64,000 nt of DNA, taken from the NCBI RefSeq assembly GCF_030819175.1, contig NZ_JAUTBJ010000002.1, forward strand, positions 4,148,978-4,212,977. Direction: 5' to 3'. Made by a program: the position numbers and the translations under genes. Positions 1 through 8,212 of the stretch are shown piece after piece (within the stretch, counting starts at the first letter, position 1; every line of letters begins with the position of its first letter). The notes under the pieces were generated by a model. The model was not told where the DNA came from, ran no database searches, and saw only the letters and a list, made by a program, of their open reading frames with translations. Source of the stretch: Sphingomonas sp. SORGH_AS_0879 (GTDB lineage Bacteria > Pseudomonadota > Alphaproteobacteria > Sphingomonadales > Sphingomonadaceae).

Positions 1-679
1 ATGGCCGCGCCGGTCAGCGCCCATCGCCGCATTTGGCCCGATAGATATGCCATGATTTTCCCCCTTTTTTATAGCGTGATGCAACTCCTGTTCCTGCTGC
101 GGACGTTGGCGACCTCTGACGGGTCGCCTTATGTGATGATGGGTTGGCCTATGCGTCGAGCATCGACGATGCCGTCAGTCGAGCGGCGATCGGGACGGCG
201 GCAGGCGCCATTCGCGCCGTGCGTGATTCGGCCTTTGACGGCATCGAATACGACACCGTGCGGAGGTTGAACCCAGGCGAATTTGCTCGGCTACCACTAG
301 GCCAGAGCTCTGCACGGAGTTCATCGTCATCGACCCTTCACCCCCTCGGACGTGCCAGACCACTTATGGTTGGGGTGTATACGGTATGATATCCCTTCTA
401 CTGTCAAGGGTGAAATACGCAGTTTGGCGGAACGCACTTGTTGGGGACCAACAGGCGTTGAAGAGTTGGCTGGATCGATGTGCAATGCGACGATGGTAGT
501 GCGGCAAGACACAGAAACGCTTACCATCCGCAAATTCTTCTGCAAATCAAATAATTGAAAATAGTATGATTTTTAATTACTATTTTATTATCGCACTTCA
601 TCCACCATAGTTTTTAGATATTCGTTAAATCCACCTTTGGAATAGCACGCCTTACCGCGTCATCAAAGGAGTTTTAAAC
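1..679. other. No supportable gene; unassigned left edge
   Basis: I see no convincing coding sequence here. Short open frames exist on both strands, but none shows a recognisable domain or a good ribosome-binding site. Base composition falls sharply after about 550, where the DNA becomes AT-rich and runs into the small membrane-protein gene that follows. The stretch may hold relics of neighbouring mobile DNA, but I cannot name any. Confidence 0.4.
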
Positions 680-1087
680 TTGACAAATCTTCCTAAACTT
701 GGGGAAGTTATTAGCATGGAGGAATTTAGCCTACCTCCTCACCGCTTCAAATCCACTATTAATCACATTACGTTTACTTCTTTAGCGTCTTTTACCCTGA
801 CAGCGGGTGTCACCTTTGCGATCCCAATTGCTGCAAGCCATAGATATCTCGTAACTAACATTGCCATAATATCTTTGATCATATCGATCTTGGCATATGC
901 CATACTGATATCGATTTTCATCGTTGATGGCCTGCGATGCCTTACATTAAAGAAGTCGAAGCTTTGCGACGAAGTAGAAGCCACAATGTCTCGAGAGCAG
1001 GGGATAATCGACATGCTCGTGGAGAAGGGCTCGTTGCTCGATATCCAACGTGACGTGACCCCCGTTTCTTCATCCAACTGGAAGTAG
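680..1087 (+). pseudogene. N-terminal half of a small membrane protein, split by an IS407-type element
   Basis: The open frame starts at TTG 680, nine bases after AAAGGAG; an in-frame ATG at 716 is an alternative. It encodes two hydrophobic segments (about residues 30-55 and 58-85) and then a charged helix. The native sequence ends at base 1050, where an insertion sequence begins; the last dozen codons are read from the IS end. Removing the IS and one copy of the AACG duplication joins codon 124 in frame to the open frame continuing from 2304. This rebuilds one 255-residue protein with about four membrane segments. The function is not recognised. The 5' half is distinctly AT-rich and the 3' half GC-rich. 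Confidence 0.6.
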
Positions 1088-1115
1088 AGACCGTCTCCTT
1101 AAAGGGACGGACGGA

Positions 1116-1382
1116 ATGAAGCGGAAGCAGTTTTCGGAAGAGCAGATCATCGGCATCCTGAAGGAGGCCGAGGCGGGTGCGGTGGTGACGGAGCTGTGCC
1201 GCAAGCACGGGATGTCGAGCGCGACTTACTATGCGTGGAAGGCGAAGTTCGGCGGCCTGGAGGTGTCCGACGCAAAGCGCCTGCGGTCGCTCGAAGAGGA
1301 GAACGCCCGGCTCAAACGGCTACTGGCGGACACGATGCTGGACAATGCGGGGTTGAAAGACCTGCTGTCAAAAAAGTGGTGA
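1116..1382 (+). CDS. IS3-family transposase OrfA (helix-turn-helix subunit)
   Basis: This 88-residue protein has the OrfA layout of IS3/IS407-type elements. An N-terminal helix-turn-helix covers residues 5-45 (start [18 protein letters not shown]), followed by a leucine-zipper-like coiled coil ([17 protein letters not shown]) used for oligomerisation. It binds the IS ends and is the N-terminal part of the OrfAB transposase. The frame closes with TGA at 1380-1382, just after the slippery heptamer A AAA AAG at 1370-1376, where a -1 shift yields the fused enzyme. Confidence 0.93.
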   Translation: MKRKQFSEEQIIGILKEAEAGAVVTELCRKHGMSSATYYAWKAKFGGLEVSDAKRLRSLEEENARLKRLLADTMLDNAGLKDLLSKKW

Positions 1383-2281
1383 CGCCCGCCGCGAAGCGGC
1401 AAGCGGTCGCGCATCTCCAGGCGACGCTGGGGATGAGCGAGCGGCGGGCATGCACGGTCGTTGGGGCAGACCGCACGAGCATGCGGTATCGCTCGTGCCG
1501 GGCGGATGATGGCGACCTGCGGTCGCGGCTGCGCGAGCTGGCGCAGCAACGCCGACGGTTCGGCTATCGGCGTCTGCACATCCTGCTGCGCCGGGACGGC
1601 ATCACGATCAACCGCAAGAAGACCCAGCGGCTCTATCGTGAGGAGGGTTTGACGGTCAGGCGCCGGAAGGGACGAAGGCGCGCCACAGGCAGCCGTGCGC
1701 CCGCGTCAGTGCTGGCGCTTCCCAACCAGCGCTGGAGTCTGGACTTCGTCCACGACCAGCTCGTGACCGGCCGTCGGTTCCGCGTGCTCAACATCGTCGA
1801 TGACGTCACGCGCGAATGCCTTCGGGCGGTGGTGGACACGTCGATCTCGGGCCGGCGGGTCGTGCGCGAGCTGGCCGATCTGATCGCCGAGCGTGGCAGG
1901 CCGAAGATGATCGTCAGCGACAACGGGACCGAACTGACGTCGAACGCGGTGCTCGCCTGGTCCGGCGATGCCCGCATCGAGTGGCATTACATCGCGCCGG
2001 GCAAGCCCACGCAGAACGGGTTCGTCGAGAGCTTTAACGGTCGCATGCGCGACGAGCTGCTCAACGAGACGCTGTTCTTCACCATCGGTCAGGCCCGCTC
2101 GATTCTGGCCCGCTGGGTCGACGACTACAACAACGAGCGTCCGCACTCCTCGCTCGGCTACGCCACTCCGGCAGCCTTCGCTGCCGGGCTCGAACAGCAA
2201 CGGGCGGGGTTAACCCCGCCCGTTGCTTCACCTGCGCTTATGCGCGAAAACCACGGTCGGTCTCTGGTTGCCGCTGGATGA
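1373..2281 (+). CDS. IS3-family transposase OrfB (DDE integrase domain, made as OrfAB)
   Basis: This is the catalytic part of the transposase. It lies in the -1 frame relative to OrfA and is reached by frameshifting at A6G (1370-1376), so the fused OrfAB spans 1116-2281. The HTH_21 segment ([15 protein letters not shown]) is followed by an rve integrase core with the DDE residues in LDFVHDQ, SDNGTE and [10 protein letters not shown], and by the usual C-terminal [13 protein letters not shown]. It performs copy-out/paste-in transposition of its own element. No frameshift or internal stop is seen in the catalytic core, so it is probably functional. Confidence 0.93.
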   Translation, partial: KVVTPAAKRQAVAHLQATLGMSERRACTVVGADRTSMRYRSCRADDGDLRSRLRELAQQRRRFGYRRLHILLRRDGITINRKKTQRLYREEGLTVRRRKGRRRATGSRAPASVLALPNQRWSLDFVHDQLVTGRRFRVLNIVDDVTRECLRAVVDTSISGRRVVRELADLIAERGRPKMIVSDNGTELTSNAVLAWSGDARIEWHYIAPGKPTQNGFVESFNGRMRDELLNETLFFTIGQARSILARWVDDYNNERPHSSLGYATPAAFAAGLEQQRAGLTPPVASPALMRENHGRSLVAAG

Positions 2282-2700
2282 AAGACCGGGGTCACGTCAA
2301 ACGCTATGATCGCCGACTGGCCTTCGAACTCAAGATCATCGATCAACGCAAGGCGGGGATCGCCATTTTGGCCGGGTTGGGCGCTGCGGCCATCGCACTG
2401 GCCCCGTCACTTCCCCTTGGCGGTTTATCGATCAGCGAGGCCCTGAAGGCCGGCGTACCGGCTCTTCTTTTTGGTGCCGGGATAGCGGGGATCCAGCAGC
2501 ATGACTTCAGCCTGCGCCTCCACCGCGTGAACTTTGCCTTTTCCGAGGCAGAACGCTTGCTACGATCCCGAGAGGCGAATTCTGCCGCCCCTGCCCCCAC
2601 TGGAATTATGCTTCCCACCGCAGCGCCTCGAATGGCAGCAGAAGCACCGACTCCCTCGAAAGGCACACCCCAAGCGGTCGCGCCGGGTCGCAGCGGGTAA
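2278..2700 (+). pseudogene. C-terminal half of the IS-split membrane protein
   Basis: Native sequence resumes at 2300 after the IS; the apparent ATG at 2278 lies inside the IS end and is not a real start. From 2304 the frame is continuous with the interrupted 5' half (680-1050). It contains two further hydrophobic stretches (AGIAILAGLGAAAIALAPSL and a segment around VPALLFGAGIAG) separated by a short loop. An amphipathic region and a Pro/Ala-rich tail end at 2700. Together the halves look like a four-helix membrane protein of about 255 residues. I do not recognise its family; its position beside a toxin-immunity array is only circumstantial. Confidence 0.55.
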
Positions 2701-2872
2701 CCGCTCGCCCTTCGCGCCCGAATTGGCCTCGACTACCTCCCCGGCCGCCCCGGACGACGCGCCGCCGTGTGTATCGGACGAACTGGCAGCCCCGGGCGAC
2801 CCAACACCGTCCGCGTCGGACGCACAGCTTCCCTCATGTCCGGACGGGCGCCCTGTTCCGCCAGCCTCGACA

Positions 2873-3958
2873 TCATGCGACCCGGACGACTTGCCGATCC
2901 CGAAGGCCGCGCCACCGATCCCCGCCAGCGTCGAGGCACCGTCGATCAGCACCTCCGAATAGCTCTTCGTCATCCAGCGCCGCTTTCTGTAGAGCTGTGG
3001 TCACGCAAGAGGCGGGAGACCTCGCGCCCTTCACCGCCTCCTCGAATGCTTCCCGGCCGCCGACCGCTTTCACCGCTGCGCGGAAGGCGGGATCGTACTC
3101 GTAGACATCCTCGAAATGCAGACGCTCGGGAGTATCCGGGCCGTAGCGACCGAGCGGCGTCACGGTCGCGTTATTCTGCGTCTCGATCCGCGCGGCCACG
3201 GTCGCGCTCGCGGCATCCAGCCCCGCGCCCGACGCCACCGCCGCCACCAGCGTCGACACCAGCGCATCGCGCGCCTGGCCTGCCGACTGGCTCAACGGCT
3301 GGCCGTCCTTGTCCGTCGACGGCGTCGGGCCGCTCTTCAGCAACTGGTTCAGCACCACCGCCGAGGCCGCCCCCATCGCCCCCGCCGAGCAGTTCCCCGT
3401 GCCGCCCGCCGCCTGGCCCGCGCAGCCCACCACCGCCTGTAGCGCCGCACGCGCCGCGCTGTTCTCCGCCGCGCTGCCGCCCAGTTCGTCCGCCAGCGCC
3501 TTCACCTGCTGCGTCGCCAGACCCTGCAGCACGTTCACCGCCGAGGCCTGCACCAGACCGCCCAGCGAGCCCGTCGCATCGCCGCCCGCAGCGCCCGATA
3601 CCGCCGTCGCCACCAGACGCGCCGTGCTCCCCGGGCCATAGGCCTCGTGAAGCTTCTCCGCCTGTCTGGTATAGTCGTCCGCAGCCTGCGCATCACCGCG
3701 CTGCCTGGCCTCTTCAGCCTGCGCCTTCAGCCGGTCCTCCTCGCGCGCCCTGGACGCGAAGAACGCGCTCGTCTCCGTCACCAGAACCTGCGCCGCCTGG
3801 AAACCCTGCGCCACCTCCGCCCGCGTCGCATCGGTGAACTGGCGGATCAGCGCCCCGTCATTGGCCGCCCCCGTGTCGCGCGAGATCGTCGCCGCCACCG
3901 ACCGGCTCGCCGCGTCGCCCGTAACCTCGATCGTCCCCGCCCCGATCGCCGAGCGCAC
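2873..3958 (-). pseudogene. Truncated orphan copy of the tpsA 3' (pre-toxin) region
   Basis: This is a near-copy of the TpsA region just before the toxin tip, cut at both ends. Homology starts at RSAIGAGTIEVTGDAASRSV (near 3,958, with no genuine start codon) and stops after QKAALD near 2,975. Beyond that the frame runs into unrelated sequence and stops at 2,873, so no toxin tip or immunity gene remains. Its DVYEYDPAFRAAVKAVGG variant matches the deaminase cassette (5,030-7,735) rather than the main tpsA gene. It is best read as an eroded toxin-tip cassette. Another frame from 2,973 leftwards looks weakly protein-like and could be remains of the lost tip, but I cannot support it. Confidence 0.8.
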
Positions 3959-4068
3959 GGACAGTTACACGCCGGTCGCGGCAACTAAGTACGCGCCGAT
4001 CATCGCATCGGTCATTTAAACAGTAGGCATATGACGGGCGCTGGTTACATTAGCGCTACCCAAGAAAC

Positions 4069-4203
4069 TCAGGCTACTTGCTGGATATAGTCGTAAACCT
4101 GCTGATATCGGCGACGTGTGCCGGGACTCCCAAGCCACCTCTCCATCATTGTCTGCGCATAATCTTTGCGTTGACTCACTAGTGCAGCGGCAACAACCCG
4201 CAT
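4069..4203 (-). other. Short open frame (44 codons), possible gene relic
   Basis: This ATG-initiated frame lies immediately after the Im-like immunity gene and encodes a basic helical peptide (MERWLGSPGTRRRYQQVYDY near its end). The frame is open upstream to about 4,236. There is no recognisable domain and no clear ribosome-binding site. It may be the tail of a lost toxin or of another broken gene. The DNA between 3,959 and 4,069 shows no gene. Confidence 0.25.
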
Positions 4204-4226
4204 CCCCTGAGCTAATAATACTTTAG

Positions 4227-4475
4227 CTATGATATCTTATCTTTTGACCAGCCAGGCATAGGCACAAGCTTAAATGCCATAAGCTTATCTACCAAACGGT
4301 CAATATCAATGTTGCCATTGCTATTAACAAATTCGTGCGAATAGAAGATATAGTCTGACCATTTTGGATCCGGACTTAATCTGCATATTTCATTTGACAA
4401 GCACATGTCTTCTTCATCTTTAGGAACATCAGTAAATCTGCGCAGTAAAATCTTTAGATAATCTGCGTCATTCAT
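4227..4475 (-). CDS. Putative Im7/Im9-like DNase immunity protein
   Basis: This acidic 82-residue protein has the size and pattern of colicin/pyocin DNase immunity proteins. It has a short helical start (YLKILLRRF), an acidic stretch, then PDPKWSDYIFYS, which resembles the conserved proline/SDxIxYP segment of that family, and a last helix (IDIDRLVDKLMAF). Its ATG lies two bases after the stop of a broken HNH nuclease tip (4,478-4,653), the usual toxin-immunity order. It would act in the cytoplasm by binding and blocking the cognate nuclease. The gene is AT-rich, unlike the GC-rich shared cassette DNA. The family match is by eye, so moderate confidence. Confidence 0.6.
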   Translation of the reverse strand: MNDADYLKILLRRFTDVPKDEEDMCLSNEICRLSPDPKWSDYIFYSHEFVNSNGNIDIDRLVDKLMAFKLVPMPGWSKDKIS

Positions 4476-4477
4476 TT

Positions 4478-4653
4478 CTATTTGCCTCTAATATGGTTAT
4501 ATGGAGTTTTTATAATTATGTTGTTCATGTCATAAATATTCCACCTTTTCCAATTGGTTCCATATGATCAAGCTCGTATACCTTTCGTTGACCTGCCCAT
4601 TCGGCTTCAGGAGCAAGTGGTGCCAACGCTAAAATTTGTTTACATTCGATCAT
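4478..4653 (-). pseudogene. Broken colicin-type HNH nuclease tip
   Basis: From ATG 4653 the frame reads through APLAPEAEW and RKVYELDHMEPIGKGG, then is thrown out by one extra T in an ATATTTAT run. In the adjacent frame the motif continues as YDMNNIIIKTPYNHIRGK and stops at 4478. Joined, this gives the H...GG.YDM.N....TP..H pattern of the colicin E/pyocin S HNH catalytic motif. Only about 57 residues remain and no upstream toxin sequence is present. The ATG overlaps the stop of the deaminase-cassette immunity gene (ATGA). This is the leftover 3' end of an earlier toxin cassette, displaced by a later one. Confidence 0.65.
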
Positions 4654-5033
4654 GAAAGTTGGCTTGGCAATTTTCCTGCCAAGAATTCTACATATATACT
4701 GCGAACCACTAACTGATCTTTCGTAGTTGCTCTCTCTGGATATTTTTCTCCTAACAAATCTATCAATTTGTCCGGAAGTGTCTCATCGTGCAGAGTGATA
4801 ATCACATAATCTTCATCTGCTTCATAACCACATATCGGCATGAATGTTTTCTGATAGCAAGTAATAGTAAGAGATACTTCGCCATTTTCTCCGATATATT
4901 TTTTAATTGATACTATTCCTGAATTCATACATTTTTTAAAAGCTTCATCAACCTGGCTAATTTCTGGATTCTTTATAAATTCCAATTGCACCCTATTTCC
5001 ATTTTCGAAATAATACCCCCCTAGTGTAGTCAC
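4650..5033 (-). CDS. Immunity protein of the deaminase toxin cassette
   Basis: I place the start at GTG 5033, which overlaps the toxin stop (GTGA) and sits seven bases after a perfect AGGAGG. An in-frame ATG at 5072 would lie inside the toxin frame without such a site. The protein has 127 residues and is acidic, with beta-strand-like stretches (VSLTITCYQ, DYVIITLHDE) and a later VRSIYVEFLAGKL strand. I do not recognise the immunity family with certainty. Its position, tight coupling and AT-rich composition argue strongly that it neutralises the preceding deaminase-like tip in the cytoplasm. Confidence 0.7.
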   Translation of the reverse strand: MTTLGGYYFENGNRVQLEFIKNPEISQVDEAFKKCMNSGIVSIKKYIGENGEVSLTITCYQKTFMPICGYEADEDYVIITLHDETLPDKLIDLLGEKYPERATTKDQLVVRSIYVEFLAGKLPSQLS

Positions 5034-7675
5034 TTTTTTTCCTCCTGAATGGATTTCATACCTGGATTCCATATATATTTTTTAGGAAGAAGGGTGTCAT
5101 TATCAATAGCGTTGATTGTCAGTGATTTCAGGCCAGCCTTATCCGCTGCCGCAGCAATGTCACCCCGGCAAAATCCACAAACATCTTTACCTGAGACAGT
5201 CATATTCATCGATTGACCTTGCGTTTTCCCTGCATCAAACGCTTGTTGTATAGCGCCAATTTCGGCGTGGGCATCAGCCATATTTCCATTCGGTAATTTA
5301 TAACCATTCTTAGCGATCTTGTCGGCGACGCGATCCGCGATGATAGTAGGCCGCGAAGCATCGGCTTCCACAATATTTCTAGCATTCTGATTTACGTCTT
5401 TAAATACACTACCACCAACTTCGGCAGTAGCCGTGACTTCGGGTATCACGGTGCCGCCAACAGTACTTGCGGTATTGTTAAGGCTCGACACCTTCGGCCC
5501 GGCGCGCGCCGTGGCCTGACCCAGGGCGGACTCCGCCGCCATCGTGCCCAGGCCGACGGCGAGGTTGATCTGGCCGTAGATGGCCTCGGACGTTTCCAGC
5601 GATGCGCCCGAGACGGTTGATATGACACGTCCGCCTAGAGTTGGGGACGGCGTGCCGTCTCGGAGAGACAGGAAGCCCGTGTGCGCGTTGTCCAGTCCCA
5701 GCCCGAGATTGACACCACCCAGCGTCGCGACGACGCACCCCGCGCCGGCGGTCGCCACGCAGGTTGAGGCACCGCCATAAGCCATGATCGTGCCGCTGAC
5801 CGCCTGCCCCGCACCGCCCAGAGCCTGCATTCCGCCCACCAGCCGCACGCCCAGCGGGGTCTGGTTGAACGCGTTGACCGCCTGGACCCCGCACAGCAAC
5901 GGCGTCTCGCCGCTGCACAACCACGCATCGATCCGCGCCTGGCCTTCCAGCCGGTTCGCGCCGAGCGTGAAGGCATCCAGCGCCGCTTTCTGTATAGCAG
6001 TGGTCGCGCAAGAGTCGGGAGACCTCGCGCACTTCACCGCCTCTTCGAATGCTTCCCGGCCACCGACCGCTTTCACCGCTGCGCGGAAGGCGGGATCGTA
6101 CTCGTAGACATCCTCGAAGTGCAGACGCTCGGGAGTATCCGGTCCGTAGCGACCGAGCGGCGTCACGGTCGAGTTGTTCTGCGTCTCGATCCGCGCGGCC
6201 AGGGTCGCGCTCGCGGCGTCCAGCCCCGCGCCCGACGCCACCGCCGCCACCAGCGTCGACACCAGCGCATCGCGTGCCTGGCCTGCCGACTGGCTCAGCG
6301 GCTGGCCGTCCTTGTCCGTCGAGGGCGTCGGGCCGCTCTTCAGCAGCTGGTTCAGCACCACCGCCGAGGCCGCCCCCATCGCCCCCGCCGAACAGTCCCC
6401 CGTGCCGCCCGCCGCCTGGCCCGCACAGCCCACCACCGCCTGCAACGCCGCGCGCGCCGCGCTGTTCTCCGCCGCGCTGCCGCCCAGTTCGTCCGCCAGC
6501 GCCTTCACCTGCTGCGTCGCCAGTCCCTGCAGCACGTTCACTGCCGAGGCCTGCACCAGACCGCCCAGCGAGCCCGTCGCATCGCCGCCCGCCGCCCCCG
6601 ACACCGCCGTCGCCACCAGACGCGCCGCGCTCCCCGGGCCATAGGCCTCGTGAAGCTGCTCCGCCTGTCTGGTATAGCTGTCCGCAGCCTGCGCATCACC
6701 GCGCTGCCTGGCCTCTTCGGCCTGCGCCTTCAGCCGGTCCTCCTCGCGCGCCCTGGACGCGAAGAACGCGCTCGTCTCCGTCGCCAGCACCTGCGCCGCC
6801 TGGAAGCCCTGCGCCACCCCCGCCCGCTTCGCATCGGTGAACTGGCGGATCAGCGCCCCGTCATTGGCCGTGCCCGTGTCGCGCGAGATCGTCGCCGCCA
6901 CCGACCGGCTCGCCGCGTCGCCCGTGACCTCGATCGTCCCCGCCCCGATCGCCGAGCGTGTCGTCCCCGACTGCGAGCCCCCCGCCGACAAGGCCATCGG
7001 CGGCGTCGCCGTCACCGTCCCCACACCCGCCACCGATACACCCGGCAGCGCCGTCCCACCGGTCGCCGTCGCAGCGCCCCCGCGATCCATCCCGATCCCG
7101 CCGATGCCCCCGCCCAGCGACACCTGGTCCGCGCTCCACTGCTCGCGGTTCGCAATGTCCTGCGCCTCCAGCGTGCCCGTCACCAGGCTGTTGCTCGACG
7201 CCTCCGCCGTGCTCGCGATCACCGCGCCCTTCAGCACCGTGTCGCCGCCCACCCGGATCGCAAAGCCCCCGTCACCGGCGTAGAGCCCCGACTGCTCGCC
7301 CACGCTGGCGAAGTCCCCCGTCTGGCTACCCTGCGAGACATGGCCGCTGACCGACACCTGCCCGCCGGGGGTCAGCCCCACGCTCGCCCCCAGCGAACCG
7401 CTGCTCGACTTCGACCGATAGCTCGCCATGTCCTGAAGGCTCGCGATCGACAGGCTGCCCGCATCCACGCGCACCCGATCGCCCGATACCAGCGCCCCCT
7501 CCAGCGACAGCGCTCCCGGCGTCGTCAGCCGTGCCGTGCCGCCCGCGTCCAGCAGCGTCTCGACATGCGTGACCTCGGTCCCGTCATAGCTGCTCTTCGA
7601 CGACGACAGGCTCACCGTCGCCTTCGGACCCGACAGGCCCAGCCCGCCCTTGTTCAGCCCCAGATCCGCCGACAC
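5030..7675 (-). CDS. Orphan TpsA/CdiA toxin-tip cassette with cytidine-deaminase-like C-terminus
   Basis: Homology to the 3' third of tpsA starts abruptly near 7,735 with no promoter, signal peptide or secretion domain, so this is a silent cassette. The GC-rich shared part carries FHA-type repeats and the pre-toxin segment (CSGETPLLCGVQAVNAFNQT). After about 5,560 the sequence turns AT-rich and specific. The last 110 residues have a zinc-dependent deaminase signature: HAEIGAIQQAF about 79 residues from the end (H ligand, catalytic E) and VCGFCRGDI 30 residues later (two C ligands). The pattern most resembles the BURPS668_1122-type toxin deaminases of polymorphic toxins, expected to act on cytosine in nucleic acid. 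The base target (DNA or RNA) cannot be read from sequence. The immunity gene overlaps the stop. Confidence 0.8.
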   Translation of the reverse strand: MSADLGLNKGGLGLSGPKATVSLSSSKSSYDGTEVTHVETLLDAGGTARLTTPGALSLEGALVSGDRVRVDAGSLSIASLQDMASYRSKSSSGSLGASVGLTPGGQVSVSGHVSQGSQTGDFASVGEQSGLYAGDGGFAIRVGGDTVLKGAVIASTAEASSNSLVTGTLEAQDIANREQWSADQVSLGGGIGGIGMDRGGAATATGGTALPGVSVAGVGTVTATPPMALSAGGSQSGTTRSAIGAGTIEVTGDAASRSVAATISRDTGTANDGALIRQFTDAKRAGVAQGFQAAQVLATETSAFFASRAREEDRLKAQAEEARQRGDAQAADSYTRQAEQLHEAYGPGSAARLVATAVSGAAGGDATGSLGGLVQASAVNVLQGLATQQVKALADELGGSAAENSAARAALQAVVGCAGQAAGGTGDCSAGAMGAASAVVLNQLLKSGPTPSTDKDGQPLSQSAGQARDALVSTLVAAVASGAGLDAASATLAARIETQNNSTVTPLGRYGPDTPERLHFEDVYEYDPAFRAAVKAVGGREAFEEAVKCARSPDSCATTAIQKAALDAFTLGANRLEGQARIDAWLCSGETPLLCGVQAVNAFNQTPLGVRLVGGMQALGGAGQAVSGTIMAYGGASTCVATAGAGCVVATLGGVNLGLGLDNAHTGFLSLRDGTPSPTLGGRVISTVSGASLETSEAIYGQINLAVGLGTMAAESALGQATARAGPKVSSLNNTASTVGGTVIPEVTATAEVGGSVFKDVNQNARNIVEADASRPTIIADRVADKIAKNGYKLPNGNMADAHAEIGAIQQAFDAGKTQGQSMNMTVSGKDVCGFCRGDIAAAADKAGLKSLTINAIDNDTLLPKKYIWNPGMKSIQEEKK

Positions 7676-7785
7676 ACCCAGCGAAAAGCCCGAACTCTTC
7701 GCACTCCCGCTCCGACCGTCCGTCTCCGTCGCAGAGGACGGTATTTCATATTAATTGGAGCGCTAATTTGGCCGTGACTTACAAT

Positions 7786-8199
7786 TTAGTCTTCGAACCA
7801 GCAAATCTCGTATGCCGTACCGTCATCATCGACCACGCGATACTTTCCGGGCTGATAAACGCCATCTTCATATGTCGACAGACTGTAATCAGCAGGGCTT
7901 GCGCCAGCAAGAATTATAAATTTCGAATACAGTTTGTCAAATTCCATCGGCAGCATTGGCTCAATTCCTTCCATCATTAATCTAACACTATATACATCTT
8001 TCAGAAATGGAACTTCTAAATCGAATGAAAGAGCCTGACTTAGAATGCCATCAAGCCTTTCATGATACTTAAACTTCTTTGATTCTACTTCATCGCAATT
8101 TTCAATATAATATTTCAAGGAAGCTGCTGCCTTAGCAAGTTTTTTTTTGTCTATCTCAGCAAGTCTCATATTCTTATCGATTTTTACTTTTTTTATCAT
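7786..8199 (-). CDS. Immunity protein of orphan cassette 2
   Basis: This 137-residue, AT-rich, charged protein starts at ATG 8199, 13 bases after the stop of the upstream toxin-tip frame, with a GGAATGGAG ribosome-binding site overlapping the spacer. It has a lysine-rich N-terminus, a helical middle (KLAKAAASLKYYIEN) and a strand-rich acidic end (YRVVDDDGTAYEICWFED). I do not recognise a family. Placement directly after an orphan tip, low GC and lack of a signal peptide make a cytoplasmic immunity role likely. Between its end and the deaminase cassette (7,736-7,785) nothing else is seen. Confidence 0.65.
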   Translation of the reverse strand: MIKKVKIDKNMRLAEIDKKKLAKAAASLKYYIENCDEVESKKFKYHERLDGILSQALSFDLEVPFLKDVYSVRLMMEGIEPMLPMEFDKLYSKFIILAGASPADYSLSTYEDGVYQPGKYRVVDDDGTAYEICWFED

Positions 8200-8212
8200 G
8201 CTCCATTCCTAC

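Larger units (their letters stand above)
1051..2299 (+). mobile_element. IS3-family insertion sequence, IS407 group (1,249 bp, complete)
   Basis: Both ends carry related terminal inverted repeats beginning TGACGTGACCCC (left end at 1051; right end read on the complement from 2299). The element is flanked by a perfect 4-bp duplication AACG at 1047-1050 and 2300-2303, the size expected for the IS407 group. Inside are orfA and orfB in the -1 frame arrangement with an A6G slippery site. Ends, duplication and both frames are intact, so the copy looks recent and possibly active. It interrupts a membrane-protein gene. Confidence 0.92.

Noticed and set aside
2560..2973. Minus-strand frame starting MTKSYSEVLIDGAST as the lost toxin tip of the truncated cassette
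   Set aside because: It begins plausibly but turns into low-complexity sequence, has no immunity gene behind it and overlaps the membrane-protein gene; evidence is too weak to annotate.
3116..3960. Long plus-strand open frames rich in Arg/Pro opposite the tpsA copies (also at 6,119-7,777, 12,123-14,237, 18,309-19,928, 23,681-25,825, 28,961-31,129)
   Set aside because: They are antisense shadows of the GC-rich repetitive tpsA gene: composition is extreme (Arg, Pro, His), there are no ribosome-binding sites and no domains, and the opposite strand has clear protein features.
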